From contig NZ_CP012369.1 in assembly GCF_001267405.1 (NCBI RefSeq), positions 1,886,001 through 1,950,000 of the forward strand: a DNA stretch of 64,000 nucleotides, given 5' to 3'. Below, piece after piece: positions 25,676 to 36,500 of the stretch. The notes beneath the pieces are model-generated. The model searched no databases, was not told the DNA's origin, and worked only from the letters and a program-made list of their open reading frames with translations. This stretch comes from Moorella thermoacetica (GTDB taxonomy: Bacteria; Bacillota; DSM-521; Neomoorellales; Neomoorellaceae). Each line of letters starts with the position of its first letter. The first letter of the stretch is position 1. Made by a program: the position numbers and the translations under genes.

Positions 25676-27133
25676 CTACCTGCCCCGCCAGCGTAAAACC
25701 GGGTTCCTGGCAGCGCCCACCTCGTCCAGGCGCCGCACTGGGGTGTTATGGGGCGCCTGGTGCAGAGCCTCCGGGTTCTCAACTGCCTCTTTAGCAATAG
25801 CAATCAAAGCGTCGCAGAAGGCGTCCAGGTTCTCCCGGGGCTCCGTTTCCGTCGGTTCGATCATCATGGCCTCGCGGACAATGAGGGGGAAGTAGATGGT
25901 AGGCGCATGGAAACCGTAGTCCAGGAGGCGTTTGGCTATATCCAGGGTATGAACGCCGGCATCAGTTACCTCCTGGGACGGTGCGATGACAAACTCGTGC
26001 TTGCACAGCCGGTCGAAGGGCACCTTGAAGTAGGGCCTGAGGCGCGCCAGCATGTAGTTGGCATTCAAAACCGCCTGTTGGCTGACCCTCTTCAGGCCCG
26101 GGGCCCCCAGGGAGCGGATATAGGTGTAGGCCTTGACCATGACGCCGAAATTACCATAGAAGGAACGTACCTGGCCGATGCTCTGGGGCCGGTCGTAATC
26201 CAGGTAATACTGGCCGTCCTCCCGGCGAGCCACCACCGGCACCGGCAGGAAGGCAGCCAGGTGCTCCTTCACCCCCACCGGGCCGCTGCCGGGACCACCG
26301 CCGCCGTGGGGGGTGGAGAAGGTCTTGTGGAGGTTTAAGTGAACTACGTCAAAGCCCATATCTCCCGGCCTGGTGAGGCCCATGATGGCGTTCAGGTTGG
26401 CGCCGTCATAATAGAGGAGGCCGCCGGCTGCATGGACGATGGCTGCCATGGCCTCGATATTGCTCTCAAAGAGGCCCAGGGTGTTGGGGTTGGTCAGCAT
26501 CAGGGCCGCCGTCCTGGGGCCGACGGCAGCCTTCAGGGCTTCAAGATCCACTAGCCCCCCCTCGTCGGAGGGTATCTGGACTACCTCCAGGCCGGCCATG
26601 GCGGCACTGGCCGGGTTGGTGCCATGGGCGGAATCCGGCACCAGCACCTGGCGCCGTTCCCGGTCACCGCGGCTCTGATGATAGGCGGCGATGACAGCCA
26701 GGCCGGTATACTCTCCGTGGGCGCCGGCGGCCGGCTGCAGGGTGATGGCATCCATGCCGGTGATTTCCGCGAGATACTCCTGCAGGTTGTACATGAGTTC
26801 CAGGGCCCCCTGGGCCGCCTCAACCGGCACCAGCGGGTGCAGTCCCGTAAAGCCTGGCAAGTTGGCCGTCGCTTCATTGATCTTGGGGTTATACTTCATG
26901 GTACAGGAACCTAAGGGGTAGAAACCGGTATCGACGCCATAGTTCATAGTGGATAAATGGGTAAAATGGCGGACGACCTCTACTTCGCTCAATTCCGGCA
27001 GGGCAGCATCGGACCGGCGGCGTGTTGCTTCGGGGAGGTAATCCTCCACTTTCCCCGGTACATCACATTCCGGCAGGGTGTAACCTTGCCTTCCGGGGGC
27101 ACCGAGTTCAAATAGTAAGGGTTCCGTCTTCAT
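25676..27133 (-). CDS. gcvPB: Glycine dehydrogenase (decarboxylating) subunit 2
   Basis: A 485-residue catalytic half of the P-protein, which decarboxylates glycine and passes aminomethyl to lipoyl-GcvH. The PLP lysine is in [19 protein letters not shown]. Other text: [20 protein letters not shown]. Its start overlaps the end of gcvPA by four bases (ATGA), giving tight coupling of the two halves. The length is normal for the split form. Confidence 0.96.
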   Translation of the reverse strand: MKTEPLLFELGAPGRQGYTLPECDVPGKVEDYLPEATRRRSDAALPELSEVEVVRHFTHLSTMNYGVDTGFYPLGSCTMKYNPKINEATANLPGFTGLHPLVPVEAAQGALELMYNLQEYLAEITGMDAITLQPAAGAHGEYTGLAVIAAYHQSRGDRERRQVLVPDSAHGTNPASAAMAGLEVVQIPSDEGGLVDLEALKAAVGPRTAALMLTNPNTLGLFESNIEAMAAIVHAAGGLLYYDGANLNAIMGLTRPGDMGFDVVHLNLHKTFSTPHGGGGPGSGPVGVKEHLAAFLPVPVVARREDGQYYLDYDRPQSIGQVRSFYGNFGVMVKAYTYIRSLGAPGLKRVSQQAVLNANYMLARLRPYFKVPFDRLCKHEFVIAPSQEVTDAGVHTLDIAKRLLDYGFHAPTIYFPLIVREAMMIEPTETEPRENLDAFCDALIAIAKEAVENPEALHQAPHNTPVRRLDEVGAARNPVLRWRGR

Positions 27134-28464
27134 GCCAGTATCCCCCTCATGGCCGCCACCAGGGCGTCTATTTCCTCCCTGGTCCGGACTTCGGTTACGG
27201 TAAAGAGCAGGGCATTTTTAAGTTCGGGATAGAAGCGACCCAGGTCGAAACCGGCGGCAAAACCATTTTCCGCCAGTCTCCGGGCTACAGTTGCCGGTGA
27301 AAGCTTTGTCTGCAGGACAAACTCATGGAAAAAAGGACCGTTAAAAACCGGCGTTACCCCTGGTAGGGCGGCCAGCTTCTTTTGCGCATAATGGGCCTTC
27401 AACAGGCACTGGCTGGCCACCTCCTTCAGGCCTTCCCGGCCCATGGCGGCAAGGTAGATGGTGGCCGCCAGGGCGCAGAGGGCTTCATTGGAACAAATAT
27501 TGGACGTCGCCTTTTCCCGGCGAATATGCTGCTCCCGGGCCTGGAGGGTCAGGACATAGGCGCGTTTGCCGTCCACGTCCTTGGTCTGGCCGACGATGCG
27601 GCCCGGCAAGCGCCGGACCAGCTTTTCCCTGGCGGCGATAAAACCCAAATAGGGACCGCCGAAGTTCAAGGGGTTACCCAGACTCTGGCCCTCGCCTACG
27701 GCCAGATCGGCGCCGTATTCCCCCGGAGCCGCCAGCAGCCCCAGGGAAACGGGATCGACGACGGCAATACCTAAAGCCCTGGCCTTGTGAGCCAGATCAG
27801 TTGCTTCGGCCATGGCTTCAATCTGGCCGAAGAAATTGGGATTCTGCAGGATTACCCCGGCGACGTCCTTGCCCGCCAGTTTTTCCAGGGCCTCCAGGTC
27901 CGTCCGACCATCCTGCAGGGGCACCTCCGCCAGTTCTACCCCCTGACCCTTGGCATAGGTGCTCAGGACGGTCCGGTACTGGGGATTCACGGAGCGGGAG
28001 ACCAAAATTTTCTGCCGCCGGGTGGCGTTACAAGCTACCAGGGCCGCCTCGGCCATGGCCGTGGCCCCGTCGTAATGGGAAGCGGTGGCTACATCCAGGC
28101 CCGTAAGCTCACAGATTAACGATTGAAATTCAAAGATAGCCTGGAGGGTCCCCTGACTGATCTCCGGTTGATAGGGTGTATAGGCCGTGTAAAACTCGGA
28201 GCGGGCCAGGAGGTGTCCTACCACGCTGGGAATGTAGTGTTCGTAGGCTCCGGCGCCCAGGAAGGAGACCAGCTTTTTGTTCTTCCCGGCCAGTTCCTCC
28301 AGGTGGCGCCATACTTCAGCCTCCGCCATGGGCCGGGGGAGATTGAGCTCCCGGCCCAGGCGTACGCTGGCAGGTACATCACTAAAAAGCTCTTCCATCC
28401 GGTGGGCACCGCAGGCCGCCAGCATCTGCTGCTGTTCCGCCGCCGTGGTGGGAATGTAGGTCAT
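27130..28464 (-). CDS. gcvPA: Glycine dehydrogenase (decarboxylating) subunit 1
   Basis: The 444-residue N-terminal half of split P-protein: [35 protein letters not shown], and [20 protein letters not shown]. It forms an alpha2beta2 enzyme with gcvPB. It lies four bases after gcvH with its own GGGGAG site. Together with GcvT, GcvH and lipoamide dehydrogenase (not in the window) it yields CO2, ammonia, NADH and methylene-THF. The system may run in reverse for glycine synthesis in acetogens. Confidence 0.96.
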   Translation of the reverse strand: MTYIPTTAAEQQQMLAACGAHRMEELFSDVPASVRLGRELNLPRPMAEAEVWRHLEELAGKNKKLVSFLGAGAYEHYIPSVVGHLLARSEFYTAYTPYQPEISQGTLQAIFEFQSLICELTGLDVATASHYDGATAMAEAALVACNATRRQKILVSRSVNPQYRTVLSTYAKGQGVELAEVPLQDGRTDLEALEKLAGKDVAGVILQNPNFFGQIEAMAEATDLAHKARALGIAVVDPVSLGLLAAPGEYGADLAVGEGQSLGNPLNFGGPYLGFIAAREKLVRRLPGRIVGQTKDVDGKRAYVLTLQAREQHIRREKATSNICSNEALCALAATIYLAAMGREGLKEVASQCLLKAHYAQKKLAALPGVTPVFNGPFFHEFVLQTKLSPATVARRLAENGFAAGFDLGRFYPELKNALLFTVTEVRTREEIDALVAAMRGILA

Positions 28465-28468
28465 CCCC

Positions 28469-28861
28469 TTACTCCCCCTTCTCCTCCTTTACCAGTTCCA
28501 GGTAAGCACTGGCATCCATGAGGCTTTCTACTTCACTCGGATCGCTCAATTCCAGTTCAATCATCCAGCCCTTGCCGTAGGGGTCGGCGTTGATGTCCTG
28601 GGGGGCGTCCAGGAGGGCTTCGTTAACAGCCACCACCTTGCCGCCCACCGGCGCATAGACGTCGGAAGCCGACTTTACCGACTCGACGACCCCAAAGCTG
28701 TCGCCCGTCGCCAGTTCATCCCCTACCTGGGGCAGTTCCACAAAAACTATGTCCCCCAGGGACTCCTGGGCATAGTCGGTAATACCGATACGGGCACGGT
28801 TACCATCGACTTCTACCCACTCATGGTCTTTACTATAATGCAGATGAGCCGGGAAATTCAT
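28469..28861 (-). CDS. gcvH: Glycine cleavage system H protein
   Basis: A 130-residue lipoyl carrier. The lipoyl lysine is Lys63 in [20 protein letters not shown]. The N-terminus [15 protein letters not shown] is standard. GGAGG precedes two close ATGs and the second gives the usual N-terminus. It is likely octanoylated by the nearby LipM. Confidence 0.97.
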   Translation of the reverse strand: MNFPAHLHYSKDHEWVEVDGNRARIGITDYAQESLGDIVFVELPQVGDELATGDSFGVVESVKSASDVYAPVGGKVVAVNEALLDAPQDINADPYGKGWMIELELSDPSEVESLMDASAYLELVKEEKGE

Positions 28862-28894
28862 GCCATTAATTCCTCCTTTTAAAAAGATTTCGGC

Positions 28895-29995
28895 TTACTT
28901 TTTGGGGCGGCGATAGAAGGGGAGTTTCACCACCCGGGCGCGGTTGACACGGCCGCGGATGCTCACTTCTACTTCGCCGCCGGTAGAGACAGTTCCTGCC
29001 GCCACCAGGGCCAGAGCGATATTTTGTCCCAGGGTTGGCGCCAGGGAACCTGAGGTAACGTAACCAATCTCCTTGCCTGCCGCCAGGACGGGGTATTCCG
29101 GCCGGGGGATCCCCCGGTCGATCATGGTCAGTCCCACCAGTTGCCTCCTGACCCCGGCTTCCCGCTGGGCTGCCAGGGCCTCCCTCCCGTTAAATTCGCC
29201 CTTCTCCAGGCGGACAAAGCGGTGCAAACCGGCCTCCAGGGGGCTGATGTCCGGGCCCAACTCGTGGCCGTAAAGGGGCAGGGCCGCCTCCAGCCTTAGA
29301 GTATCCCTGGCCCCCAGTCCGGCCGGGACCAGGCCTGCCTCCCTGCCGGCGGCCAGGATATTCCGCCACATGGTAGGGGCTGCGGCCGCCTCAAAGTAAA
29401 GCTCGAAACCGTCTTCGCCGGTGTAGCCGGTGCGGGAGATCAGGCAATGAACCCCCAGAACCTGGCCCTCGGTCCAGCGGTAATAACCCAGGGAGGCCAG
29501 GTCGACCCTCGTCAGGGGCCGGAGAATTTCCAGGGCTCGTGGCCCCTGGAGGGCCAGTTGAGCTGTAGCTGCGGAGATATTGCTGACCTCAACCCGGAAA
29601 CCGCTAGCGTTCTCCTGGATCCAGGCAAAGTCCTTGTCAATGTTACCGGCGTTGACTACCAGGAGATATTCTCCTTCTCCCCGGGGATAGACCAGCAGGT
29701 CGTCGACTACGCCCCCGTCCGGGTAACACATAGGGCTGTAGATGACCCTGTCCCCGGTGGCCCGGTCGGCATCGTTGGTAAGCAGCTTCTGGACCAGCGC
29801 CAGGGCGTCAGGTCCCTTTATGGTAATCTCCCCCATATGGGAGACGTCAAAGAGCCCGGCACAGTTACGCACCCGCTGATGTTCCTCAATAATGCTGCTG
29901 TACTGGACGGGCATCAACCAGCCGCCGAATTCCACCATTTTGGCCCCGGCAGCCACGTGCTCCCCGTAGAGGGGCGTCTTTTTTAAATCGGCCAC
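28895..29995 (-). CDS. gcvT: Glycine cleavage system aminomethyltransferase (T protein)
   Basis: A 366-residue THF-dependent aminomethyltransferase producing 5,10-methylene-THF, which can enter the Wood-Ljungdahl methyl branch. Family text: KTPLYGEHVAAGAKMVEFGG, CAGLFDVSHMGEITIKGPDA, SRTGYTGEDGFELYF, LGARDTLRLEAALPLYGHEL. I place the start at GTG 29995 (MADLKKTPLYG), six bases after GGTGGAG, rather than the GTG four codons earlier, which overlaps that site. First gene of the operon; preceded by a glycine riboswitch. Confidence 0.95.
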   Translation of the reverse strand: MADLKKTPLYGEHVAAGAKMVEFGGWLMPVQYSSIIEEHQRVRNCAGLFDVSHMGEITIKGPDALALVQKLLTNDADRATGDRVIYSPMCYPDGGVVDDLLVYPRGEGEYLLVVNAGNIDKDFAWIQENASGFRVEVSNISAATAQLALQGPRALEILRPLTRVDLASLGYYRWTEGQVLGVHCLISRTGYTGEDGFELYFEAAAAPTMWRNILAAGREAGLVPAGLGARDTLRLEAALPLYGHELGPDISPLEAGLHRFVRLEKGEFNGREALAAQREAGVRRQLVGLTMIDRGIPRPEYPVLAAGKEIGYVTSGSLAPTLGQNIALALVAAGTVSTGGEVEVSIRGRVNRARVVKLPFYRRPKK

Positions 29996-30030
29996 TGATA
30001 ACTCCACCTCACTTCTATTAGTATGTCCAC

Positions 30031-30065
30031 AAAAAAAGCCATCACCGTTCCTTAACGGTGATGGC
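30031..30065 (-). terminator. Terminator controlled by the glycine riboswitch
   Basis: A perfect 12-bp stem, GCCATCACCGTT with its complement and a 4-base loop, then seven T on the minus strand, between riboswitch and gcvT. This fits transcriptional ON control, with glycine binding preventing the stop. Confidence 0.85.
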
Positions 30066-30318
30066 CTCTGTCCTGGTACCTGAGAGATTAGGCAGTTGCC
30101 TGCCTTCCCCTTTGGTGTCCCCTGAAGCCGGCTGTTTCCGGGCCAAGCGGCTACCCGCCGACCCTAAGGTCGGGTGTTGAAACCGGCTTTAAGGAAGCTC
30201 TCCAGAGTTGGGTCCGGGAGCGGTACTTTTGCCTGAGAGGTTCCTTCCCCCGTCACCTGCCGGGGAAAATTGCTCCTTCGGCGCCCTTTAAAGGGTCTCT
30301 TCCACTCCCCTCATCCGC
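30066..30318 (-). ncRNA. Tandem glycine riboswitch of the gcv operon
   Basis: Two aptamers in series on the minus strand. The first starts near GGGGAGTGGAAGAGACC and holds CGCCGAAGGAGCAA and ACCTCTCAGGCAAAAGTACCG. The second begins with GGAGAGCTTCC after a short linker, has a long extended P3 arm (GCCGGTTT...) and ends AATCTCTCAGGTACCAGGAC. The repeated CTCTCAGG(c/t)A text and conserved cores are those of the glycine riboswitch. It is followed by a strong terminator and gcvT, and preceded by a sigma-H-type promoter. Confidence 0.93.
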
Positions 30319-30342
30319 CCGGTATGTAGTTGTGTAAATATG

Positions 30343-30371
30343 ATATTCGCTTTGGTAGGAGAAATTCCTGC
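30343..30371 (-). promoter_or_regulatory. Sigma-H-type promoter (site 2) of the gcv operon
   Basis: GCAGGAATT, 11 bases, AGCGAATAT on the minus strand, a full match to RNAGGAWWW-N11-RNNGAATWW. The predicted start is about 15-20 bases before the glycine riboswitch begins. Confidence 0.75.
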
Positions 30372-30501
30372 TATGTCAGGAAACTTTGCAGGTATTTTTT
30401 GCGGGTGAAGTTAATCAAGTTTGCAGGTGTCTTTGGGGGGATTGGATAGCACTGGAATCGTAATCACCTAGTGAAATTCACCGTATTTCTTTGACTAATA
30501 C

Positions 30502-30533
30502 AAAAACCCGGTAACCCTTAAGGGATACCAGGG
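30502..30533 (-). terminator. Terminator at the end of sdaAA
   Basis: CCCTGGTATCCC-TTAA-GGGTTACCGGG (one bulge), then TTTTTG on the minus strand. The stem overlaps the last codons and stop of sdaAA. Confidence 0.7.
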
Positions 30534-31459
30534 CTTGCTACCGAAAGATTCTCCTGGAGAGAATCCTTGTCCAGGGTTTTGATCCCGATCTGCCGGGCCA
30601 GTTTCCGGGCGGTGGGACAGGCGGCTATCCCGCCGGCACCCGTCTCCCGTAATTCCGGCGGCAGGGCGCGACCGACCTGGACCATGGCTGCGACTATTTC
30701 ATCAAAAGGTATATAGCACTGGACGCCGGCCAGGGCAATGTCGGCCGCCACCAGGGCCTGGGCCGCGCCCATGGCGTTGCGCATGACGCAGGGGACCTCC
30801 ACCAGGCCACCCACGGGGTCGCAGACCAGTCCCATCAGGCCCTGCAGGGCGACCCCGGCGGCGTTGGCGGCCTGGACCGCATCCCCTCCGGTCATTTCCA
30901 CGGCCGCCGCTGCCGCCATGGCGGCGGCCACCCCTACCTCGGCCTGGCACCCCAGGGCGGCCCCCGAAAGGGAGGCCTGCCCGGCGGCCACCATGCCGAT
31001 ACCGGCGGCCGCAAAGAGCCCATCGATAAGCAGGTCTTCGTCCAGCCCCTTTTCCGCTTCCAGGGCCAGCAGGACCCCTGGAAGGATGCCGCAGGAGCCA
31101 GCCGTCGGCGCGGCTACCACCCGGCCCATGGAAGCGTTGACCTCAGCTACGGCCATGGCCAGGGCAATGGCCCGGGCGGTGGTGGCGGCACAGAGGCTCT
31201 GCCCTGCCAGGCGCCTTTCCTCCAGGAGTTTTCCGCCCCCGCCTACCAGGCCGCTGGGGGAACGGATGTCTTCATGCAACCCTTTCCTGGCAGCCGCCCG
31301 CATAACGGCCAGCCTCTCCCCCATCGCCCGGCGCACCTCTTCGCGGCTCTTACCCTCCAGGTCTTCCTGGTAGCGGATGACTACCCCGGCCAGGGTCAGC
31401 CCTTCATCCGCGGCTATCTGCAGGAGTTCAGCCATGCTTTGAAAATTATACCGGGTCAA
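30518..31459 (-). CDS. sdaAA: L-serine dehydratase, iron-sulfur-dependent, alpha subunit
   Basis: A 313-residue catalytic subunit converting serine to pyruvate and ammonia with a [4Fe-4S] cluster. Marks: PTAGSCGILPGVLLA, GLVCDPVGGLVEVPCVMRNA, IPFDEIVAAM, and a late AACPTARK cysteine. TTG 31459 (MTRYNFQSMAELL) matches family N-termini and lies in the end of the beta-subunit gene (14-base overlap). Downstream of glycine-to-serine conversion this would give pyruvate. Confidence 0.93.
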   Translation of the reverse strand: MTRYNFQSMAELLQIAADEGLTLAGVVIRYQEDLEGKSREEVRRAMGERLAVMRAAARKGLHEDIRSPSGLVGGGGKLLEERRLAGQSLCAATTARAIALAMAVAEVNASMGRVVAAPTAGSCGILPGVLLALEAEKGLDEDLLIDGLFAAAGIGMVAAGQASLSGAALGCQAEVGVAAAMAAAAAVEMTGGDAVQAANAAGVALQGLMGLVCDPVGGLVEVPCVMRNAMGAAQALVAADIALAGVQCYIPFDEIVAAMVQVGRALPPELRETGAGGIAACPTARKLARQIGIKTLDKDSLQENLSVASPGIP

Positions 31460-32102
31460 TCTGGATCACCCGCTCCATCATTGGTAGGGCCCGCATGGCC
31501 GGCACCAGCCCCGGAGGAATTGCCTGGTCGGTTTCGACGACCATCAGGGCCTGTTCACCTGCTTCCCGGCGGGATACTCGCATGCCGGCAATATTTACTC
31601 CCACCCCGGCCAGCAAAGCGGCCACCGCCGCTATTACCCCCGGCCGGTCGGGATAGGCTGCCACCAGGGTCGGCAGGTCCCCGTATATTTCCACCTCAAA
31701 GGCATCAATCTTATTAACTACTACCTGGGCCCCACCCAGGGAGGAGGCCTCCACCTGGACTTTCCCTTCCCGGCCCTCCAGGTTTAACTGTACGGAGTTG
31801 GGATGGACGTCACCCAGATCTTTCTCGCCGAAGGTGACCTCCAGCCCCTCCCGGGGAGCCAGCTCCAGGGCTTCCCTGACCCTTTCGTCGGCAACATCGA
31901 AACTTAGGAGCCCGGCTACCAGGGCCCGATCGGTGCCGTGGCCGCGGACAGTGCGGGCGAAGGAGCCGTGGAGAAGGATCTCGGCCCGCAAGGGCTGTTC
32001 GCCCAGGATGGCCCGGGCCAGGCGGCCGATACGCACCGCCCCGGCGGTATGGGAACTGGAAGGCCCGATCATTACCGGGCCGATGATTTGAAAGGCATCC
32101 AC
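31446..32102 (-). CDS. sdaAB: L-serine dehydratase, iron-sulfur-dependent, beta subunit
   Basis: A 218-residue subunit: IIGPVMIGPSSSHTAGAVRI at the N-terminus, then a C-terminal ACT domain (about 148-215, VAAYPDRPGVIAAVAALLAG). The start is GTG after GGGGGGA. A TATAAT at about 32190 on the minus strand is a possible sigma-A -10. I see no convincing sigma-H site here, unlike most neighbouring operons. Confidence 0.93.
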   Translation of the reverse strand: MDAFQIIGPVMIGPSSSHTAGAVRIGRLARAILGEQPLRAEILLHGSFARTVRGHGTDRALVAGLLSFDVADERVREALELAPREGLEVTFGEKDLGDVHPNSVQLNLEGREGKVQVEASSLGGAQVVVNKIDAFEVEIYGDLPTLVAAYPDRPGVIAAVAALLAGVGVNIAGMRVSRREAGEQALMVVETDQAIPPGLVPAMRALPMMERVIQIDPV

Positions 32103-32324
32103 ACTGGTCCCCCCGTGGCCGGGTTATATCCTCCTGAACTCTATCGACACCAAACCGGAAATAAAACCGGTCACCTGATTCCACCGCCTATATTATACCC
32201 CGTTCTTCCATCAGGCAAGGTTTTATTCCTCCCATAACACCGCTAACCTTATTGCATGGATTTAACCTATCCACCGGCGGTGAACTAAATAGAGCCCATT
32301 AGCTGGATTTCAATTGCCTGCTCC

Positions 32325-33269
32325 TTACCCGGCGACAACCTCCGTCCCGGAGCGGCCGGCCACTGCTTCTGCGGCCCGGGCCAGGGAACCGATAATGGCT
32401 TTCTCGCCCCCAGCTTCGACAAAGGCGATGGCTGCTTCTACTTTGGGGCCCATACTGCCGGGAGGGAATTGGCCCTCGGCCAGGTAGCGGCGGGCTTCAC
32501 TGACAGTCAACCTCTCTACCTCCCGCTGGGTAGGCAGGCCGTAGTCCAGGCAGACCCGCTCCACGTCCGTGAGCAGGAAAAGGACCTCGGCCTCTACCTG
32601 GCTGGCCAGGATGGTGGCTGCGCGGTCCTTATCAATCACAGCCTCAACGCCGGCCAGGCTACCGTCGTCCCGGCGCACCACCGGGATGCCGCCGCCCCCG
32701 GCGGCCACTACGATGATGCCCGCCCGGATCAGGGCCTTGATGGCTTCCCGCTCGATTATCTCCAGTGGCCTGGGTGAGGGGACTACCCGTCGCCAGCCGC
32801 GGTGGCTGTCTTCCACCATCCTGTAGCCTCGTTCCTGCATCAATTTTACGGCTTCTTCCTGGCTGTAAAAGGGACCCACCGGCTTGGTAGGATTCTGGAA
32901 GGCCGGGTCGTCGGCGGCAACCACCACCTGGGTAACTATGGAGGCCACCGGTACCTTTAACCCGTGACACGCCAGTTCATAACCCAGAGCCTGTTGAATG
33001 GCGTAACCGATGGATCCCTGGGTGTTGGACACCAGGACGTCCAGGGGCATGGCCGGGACGATATCTTTGGCAATTTCGTTTTTAATTAGCATATTGCCCA
33101 CCTGGGGACCATTCCCGTGGGTCAAAACCAGGCGATACCCCTCGCGGACGAGATCGACCAGCTGCCGGCAGGTGGCCGCGACATTGGCCTTCTGCTCGGC
33201 AAAGGTCCCCTTTTCGCCAGGGCGGGTAATGGCGTTACCACCGAAGGCCATAACTACGGTCCGGGGCAT
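32325..33269 (-). CDS. arcC: Carbamate kinase
   Basis: A 314-residue amino-acid kinase fold enzyme that makes ATP from carbamoyl phosphate and ADP. Marks: VMAFGGNAITRPGEKGTF, LTHGNGPQVGNMLIKNE, VVAAGGGGIPVV and AVIDKDRAATILA. GGAGGG precedes ATG. No arginine deiminase or ornithine carbamoyltransferase is near. Adjacent YgfK and the xdh/SsnA operon instead point to purine-derived carbamoyl groups as the source. A sigma-H-type promoter lies 41 bases upstream. Confidence 0.95.
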   Translation of the reverse strand: MPRTVVMAFGGNAITRPGEKGTFAEQKANVAATCRQLVDLVREGYRLVLTHGNGPQVGNMLIKNEIAKDIVPAMPLDVLVSNTQGSIGYAIQQALGYELACHGLKVPVASIVTQVVVAADDPAFQNPTKPVGPFYSQEEAVKLMQERGYRMVEDSHRGWRRVVPSPRPLEIIEREAIKALIRAGIIVVAAGGGGIPVVRRDDGSLAGVEAVIDKDRAATILASQVEAEVLFLLTDVERVCLDYGLPTQREVERLTVSEARRYLAEGQFPPGSMGPKVEAAIAFVEAGGEKAIIGSLARAAEAVAGRSGTEVVAG

Positions 33270-33309
33270 TGCTATCCCTCCATGTAACCACGCTTTACTT
33301 TATACCTAT

Positions 33310-33338
33310 TTATTCAATATGAATTTAATTTTTCCTGC
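33310..33338 (-). promoter_or_regulatory. Sigma-H-type promoter (site 3) of arcC
   Basis: GCAGGAAAA, 11 bases, ATTGAATAA on the minus strand, a full consensus match. It lies 41 bases before the arcC start. Confidence 0.7.
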
Positions 33339-33413
33339 CGGTAGCAAGAAATTTTTAAGTAAACCGATAGGCCCCCCAAACCTGTTATGTCGCCGCGTTA
33401 TGTTAAGTTCTTT

Positions 33414-33461
33414 CCTGCCAACAGGCAGGTACCGCCATTCAATCCCTTAAATGGCGGTACC
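33414..33461 (-). terminator. Two overlapping hairpins after ygfK
   Basis: GGTACCGCCATT with its perfect 12-base complement (33428-33461), and CCTGCC-AACA-GGCAGG (33414-33429), which shares bases 33428-33429 with the first. No T-run follows. They mark the ygfK transcript end or protect it. Confidence 0.45.
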
Positions 33462-33534
33462 CGGTCATGCGAGACTGTCTTTTAAACAACCTGGCAGTAA
33501 CTATTTTCAGCCCCGGCTGGCAACGGGTATCTCT

Positions 33535-36500
33535 TTAAAACAGATACCTGTAGCCCTTATATACTGCCAGGATAAGGTCTAATACCCCTTGCTCCAGGTC
33601 CACATTAGCCTTGCCGGCAGGGTCGAATTTTACCTCCTGCACCCGGCCGTTGAGGCGGACTTTAAAGACAAGTTCCGCGCCGCCCGCTAACAGCAGGAAA
33701 CCGTTGTTCTGGCTGCCGGCAAAGTCTTCTTCCTTCCAGAAGAGGGTTAATTTATCCCTATAGGGTGCGCCGTCATAAGGGCAGAAGGTGGCGCAGTTGC
33801 CGCATTCGTTGCACATACCATCTACATGCACTATCTGGTTTTGATCCCGGAAGCCACCATTACGTGTTTGGATGGCAATGTTGGCCCTGTTGGGACATAC
33901 CTCCGTGCAGATATTACAGACAAAACCGCACTCCAGGCAGCGCTGCGGCTCCAGTCCAGGGTCTCCTGCCGCCCCGGCCAGGTTCCCTTTTTTCTGGTTA
34001 ACCTCCCGGAGCCTCCACTCCCGGTCAAAGGGCACCGCGCCGGGAACAGGTGGCGTCAGGCCTTCCCGGGTGAGAATCGCCCTGGCCGCTTTACGGCCAT
34101 CGGCAATGGCCTCAACTATTGTCGCCGGTCCGCGCAGGGCGTCGCCGCCGATAAAGACATTGGCCACACTGGTCTCGTTGGTGGCGGGGTCAACGACAAT
34201 CCTCCCCCCTTCGTCGATGGCGATACCGTTTTTCTCCAGGAGACCGTAGTCCACATCCTGGCCGATGGCTGCTAAGACGGCGTCGGCAGGAATATCCACA
34301 AGCTCCCCTGCTTTAACGGCAACTCCCGGCCGTCCCGAGGCATCCGGCGCCTCAAGTTCCATCTGCTGGCAACGGAGGACACCTTCAGACCAGGAGTAAG
34401 GGGCGAGGAGCTCTTTGAGGACTACGCCCTCGGCCAGGGCCTCCCGGAGTTCTTCCCTGCTCGCCGGCATATACTCCCTGGTACGGCGGTAGATAATAGT
34501 AACTTTCTCGACACCTGGGACCCGCAGGGCCGCCCTAGCGGCATCCATGGCCGTGTTGCCGCCGCCGATGACGGCCACCCTTTTACCCAGGCGGACCTTC
34601 TGCCTGTCTTCTTTAAACTTGGCCAGGAATTCCACGGCGCCCATGACCCTTTCGCCGCCGGTTCTAAGTTCCAGGGGCCTGGACGCCCCCGCCCCGGGGG
34701 CCAGGAAGACGTATTTGTAACCGGCCCTTTTTAACTCCGCGACGTTAAAGTCGGGGCTGACGCCCAGTTTAAACTCGACACCAGTTCCCTTAACCAGCTC
34801 CAGGTCTCTGGCAATGGCGTCCTCAGAAAGACGGAAATCGGGGATCACATGGGTCACTGTACCACCAGGTTTTCCCTTTTTATCAAAAATGGTGACCCCC
34901 AGGCCGGCCCTGGCCAGGAAGTAGCCGGCAGCCAGACCCGCAGGCCCCGCCCCGATTACGGCCACCCGGGCGGAAGCCTTTCCTTGCGCCGGCCCGCACC
35001 GGGGCCGGGAAGCCCGGTAACCTTTTACGGCCGCCTCCTTCTTCATTTCCCGGATGCGCACCGGTTCGTCGTAATCCAGGCGCGTGCATTTAGCGGCACA
35101 GTGCTGGGTACAGATGCTGCCGGTGATAAAAGGCAGCGGGTTTTTCTCGATAATAAGTTCGTAGGCCTCGCGGTACCTCTTTTCGCCCACCAGCCGGATA
35201 TACTCCGGTATGTCCTGGCCGATGGGACAGCCGGCGGTACACGGCGCCAAAAAGCAATCAGTCAGGGGTAACTTCCTGGTGAGCTTGCGGCTGGCGACCC
35301 CTCGTTTCTCCTTGCGGAAGTCGGGGTCCCGGGTGACGCCCGCCGCCAGGCCGGCCAGTTGTGCTACATCGATAACCTCGCCGGCAGTGTCAGGCATCCG
35401 GGTTGCCAGTTCTGCGGCTATTTGCTGCAACCGCAGGTAACCCCCCGGCTTTAAAAGGGTCGTAGCCACCGTTAGGGGCCAGATCCCCGTCGCGAAGAGG
35501 CGGGGGAGGTTAAAGGCGTCGCCACCGCCGGCATAGGAGATTCTCAGGTGGCCGTTAAACTCCTGTGCCAGCCTGGCGGCAAGGTTTAAGGTCAGGGGGT
35601 ACAGGGCCCGGCCTGACAGGTACATCTCCTCCCCGGGGAGTTCGCCCCTGGTTACCTGCACCGGCAGGGTGTTGGATAGTTTGACGCCGAAGCCCCGACC
35701 CTGTTCCCGGGCGAACTCCTGTAGCCGCCCGATCAGGGCTACACCGTCGGTGTACTGCAGGTCGTGGCTGAAGGATTCTTCTTTTAACTGGACATAGCTA
35801 TATCCCATGCCGGCCAGGGTATCTTTAACAAATTTATAGCCCAGAAGGGTGGGATTCAGCTTGACAAAGGTATGCAGCCTTTTCTCCGCCAGGAGGTAAC
35901 GGCAGATGGTTTCGATCTCCGCCGGCGGGCAGCCGTGCATGGTTGAAAGGGTGACGGAACTGCAGATATGGGGGGAGATGCCATCGATAAATTCAGCATC
36001 TACCGCTGTAAACCGGTCCACCTCGGCCTGCAAAACCGCCCGGCACTCCTGAAAGATGGCCGTCTTCGAGGCGTCCTTCAGGCTCTCGATGAACCGGTCG
36101 ACTTTGGGGGATTTGATCCCCTTTAAATCGTAGCCGACACTCATATTGAACATGAAGCCGCGCCTGTCCGTGCCCCATAGTTCCTTTTGTAAAACGTGGA
36201 GCAGGAACCAGGCCTTGACATACTCCTCAAAGGCTTCCTCAATGGCCAGTTCGGTTGACCACTCCACGTTGTAGCCTTCATCCGCCGCGTTGATGCAGGG
36301 CTTCGGGATGTCCAGCCGGTCGAGTACCTGAACCGTCTTTAACTCGAAAAACCTGCCGCCGGCCAGGTAGGCCGCGACAATATTCTGAGCCAGCTGGGTA
36401 TGGGGACCGGCGGCAGGTCCGATAACGTTTTCCAAATATTCCCCAAATAATTGCCAGTAAACCCCGGGCTGTGCCCGGTAAAATTTTTCCTGCGGCAGGC

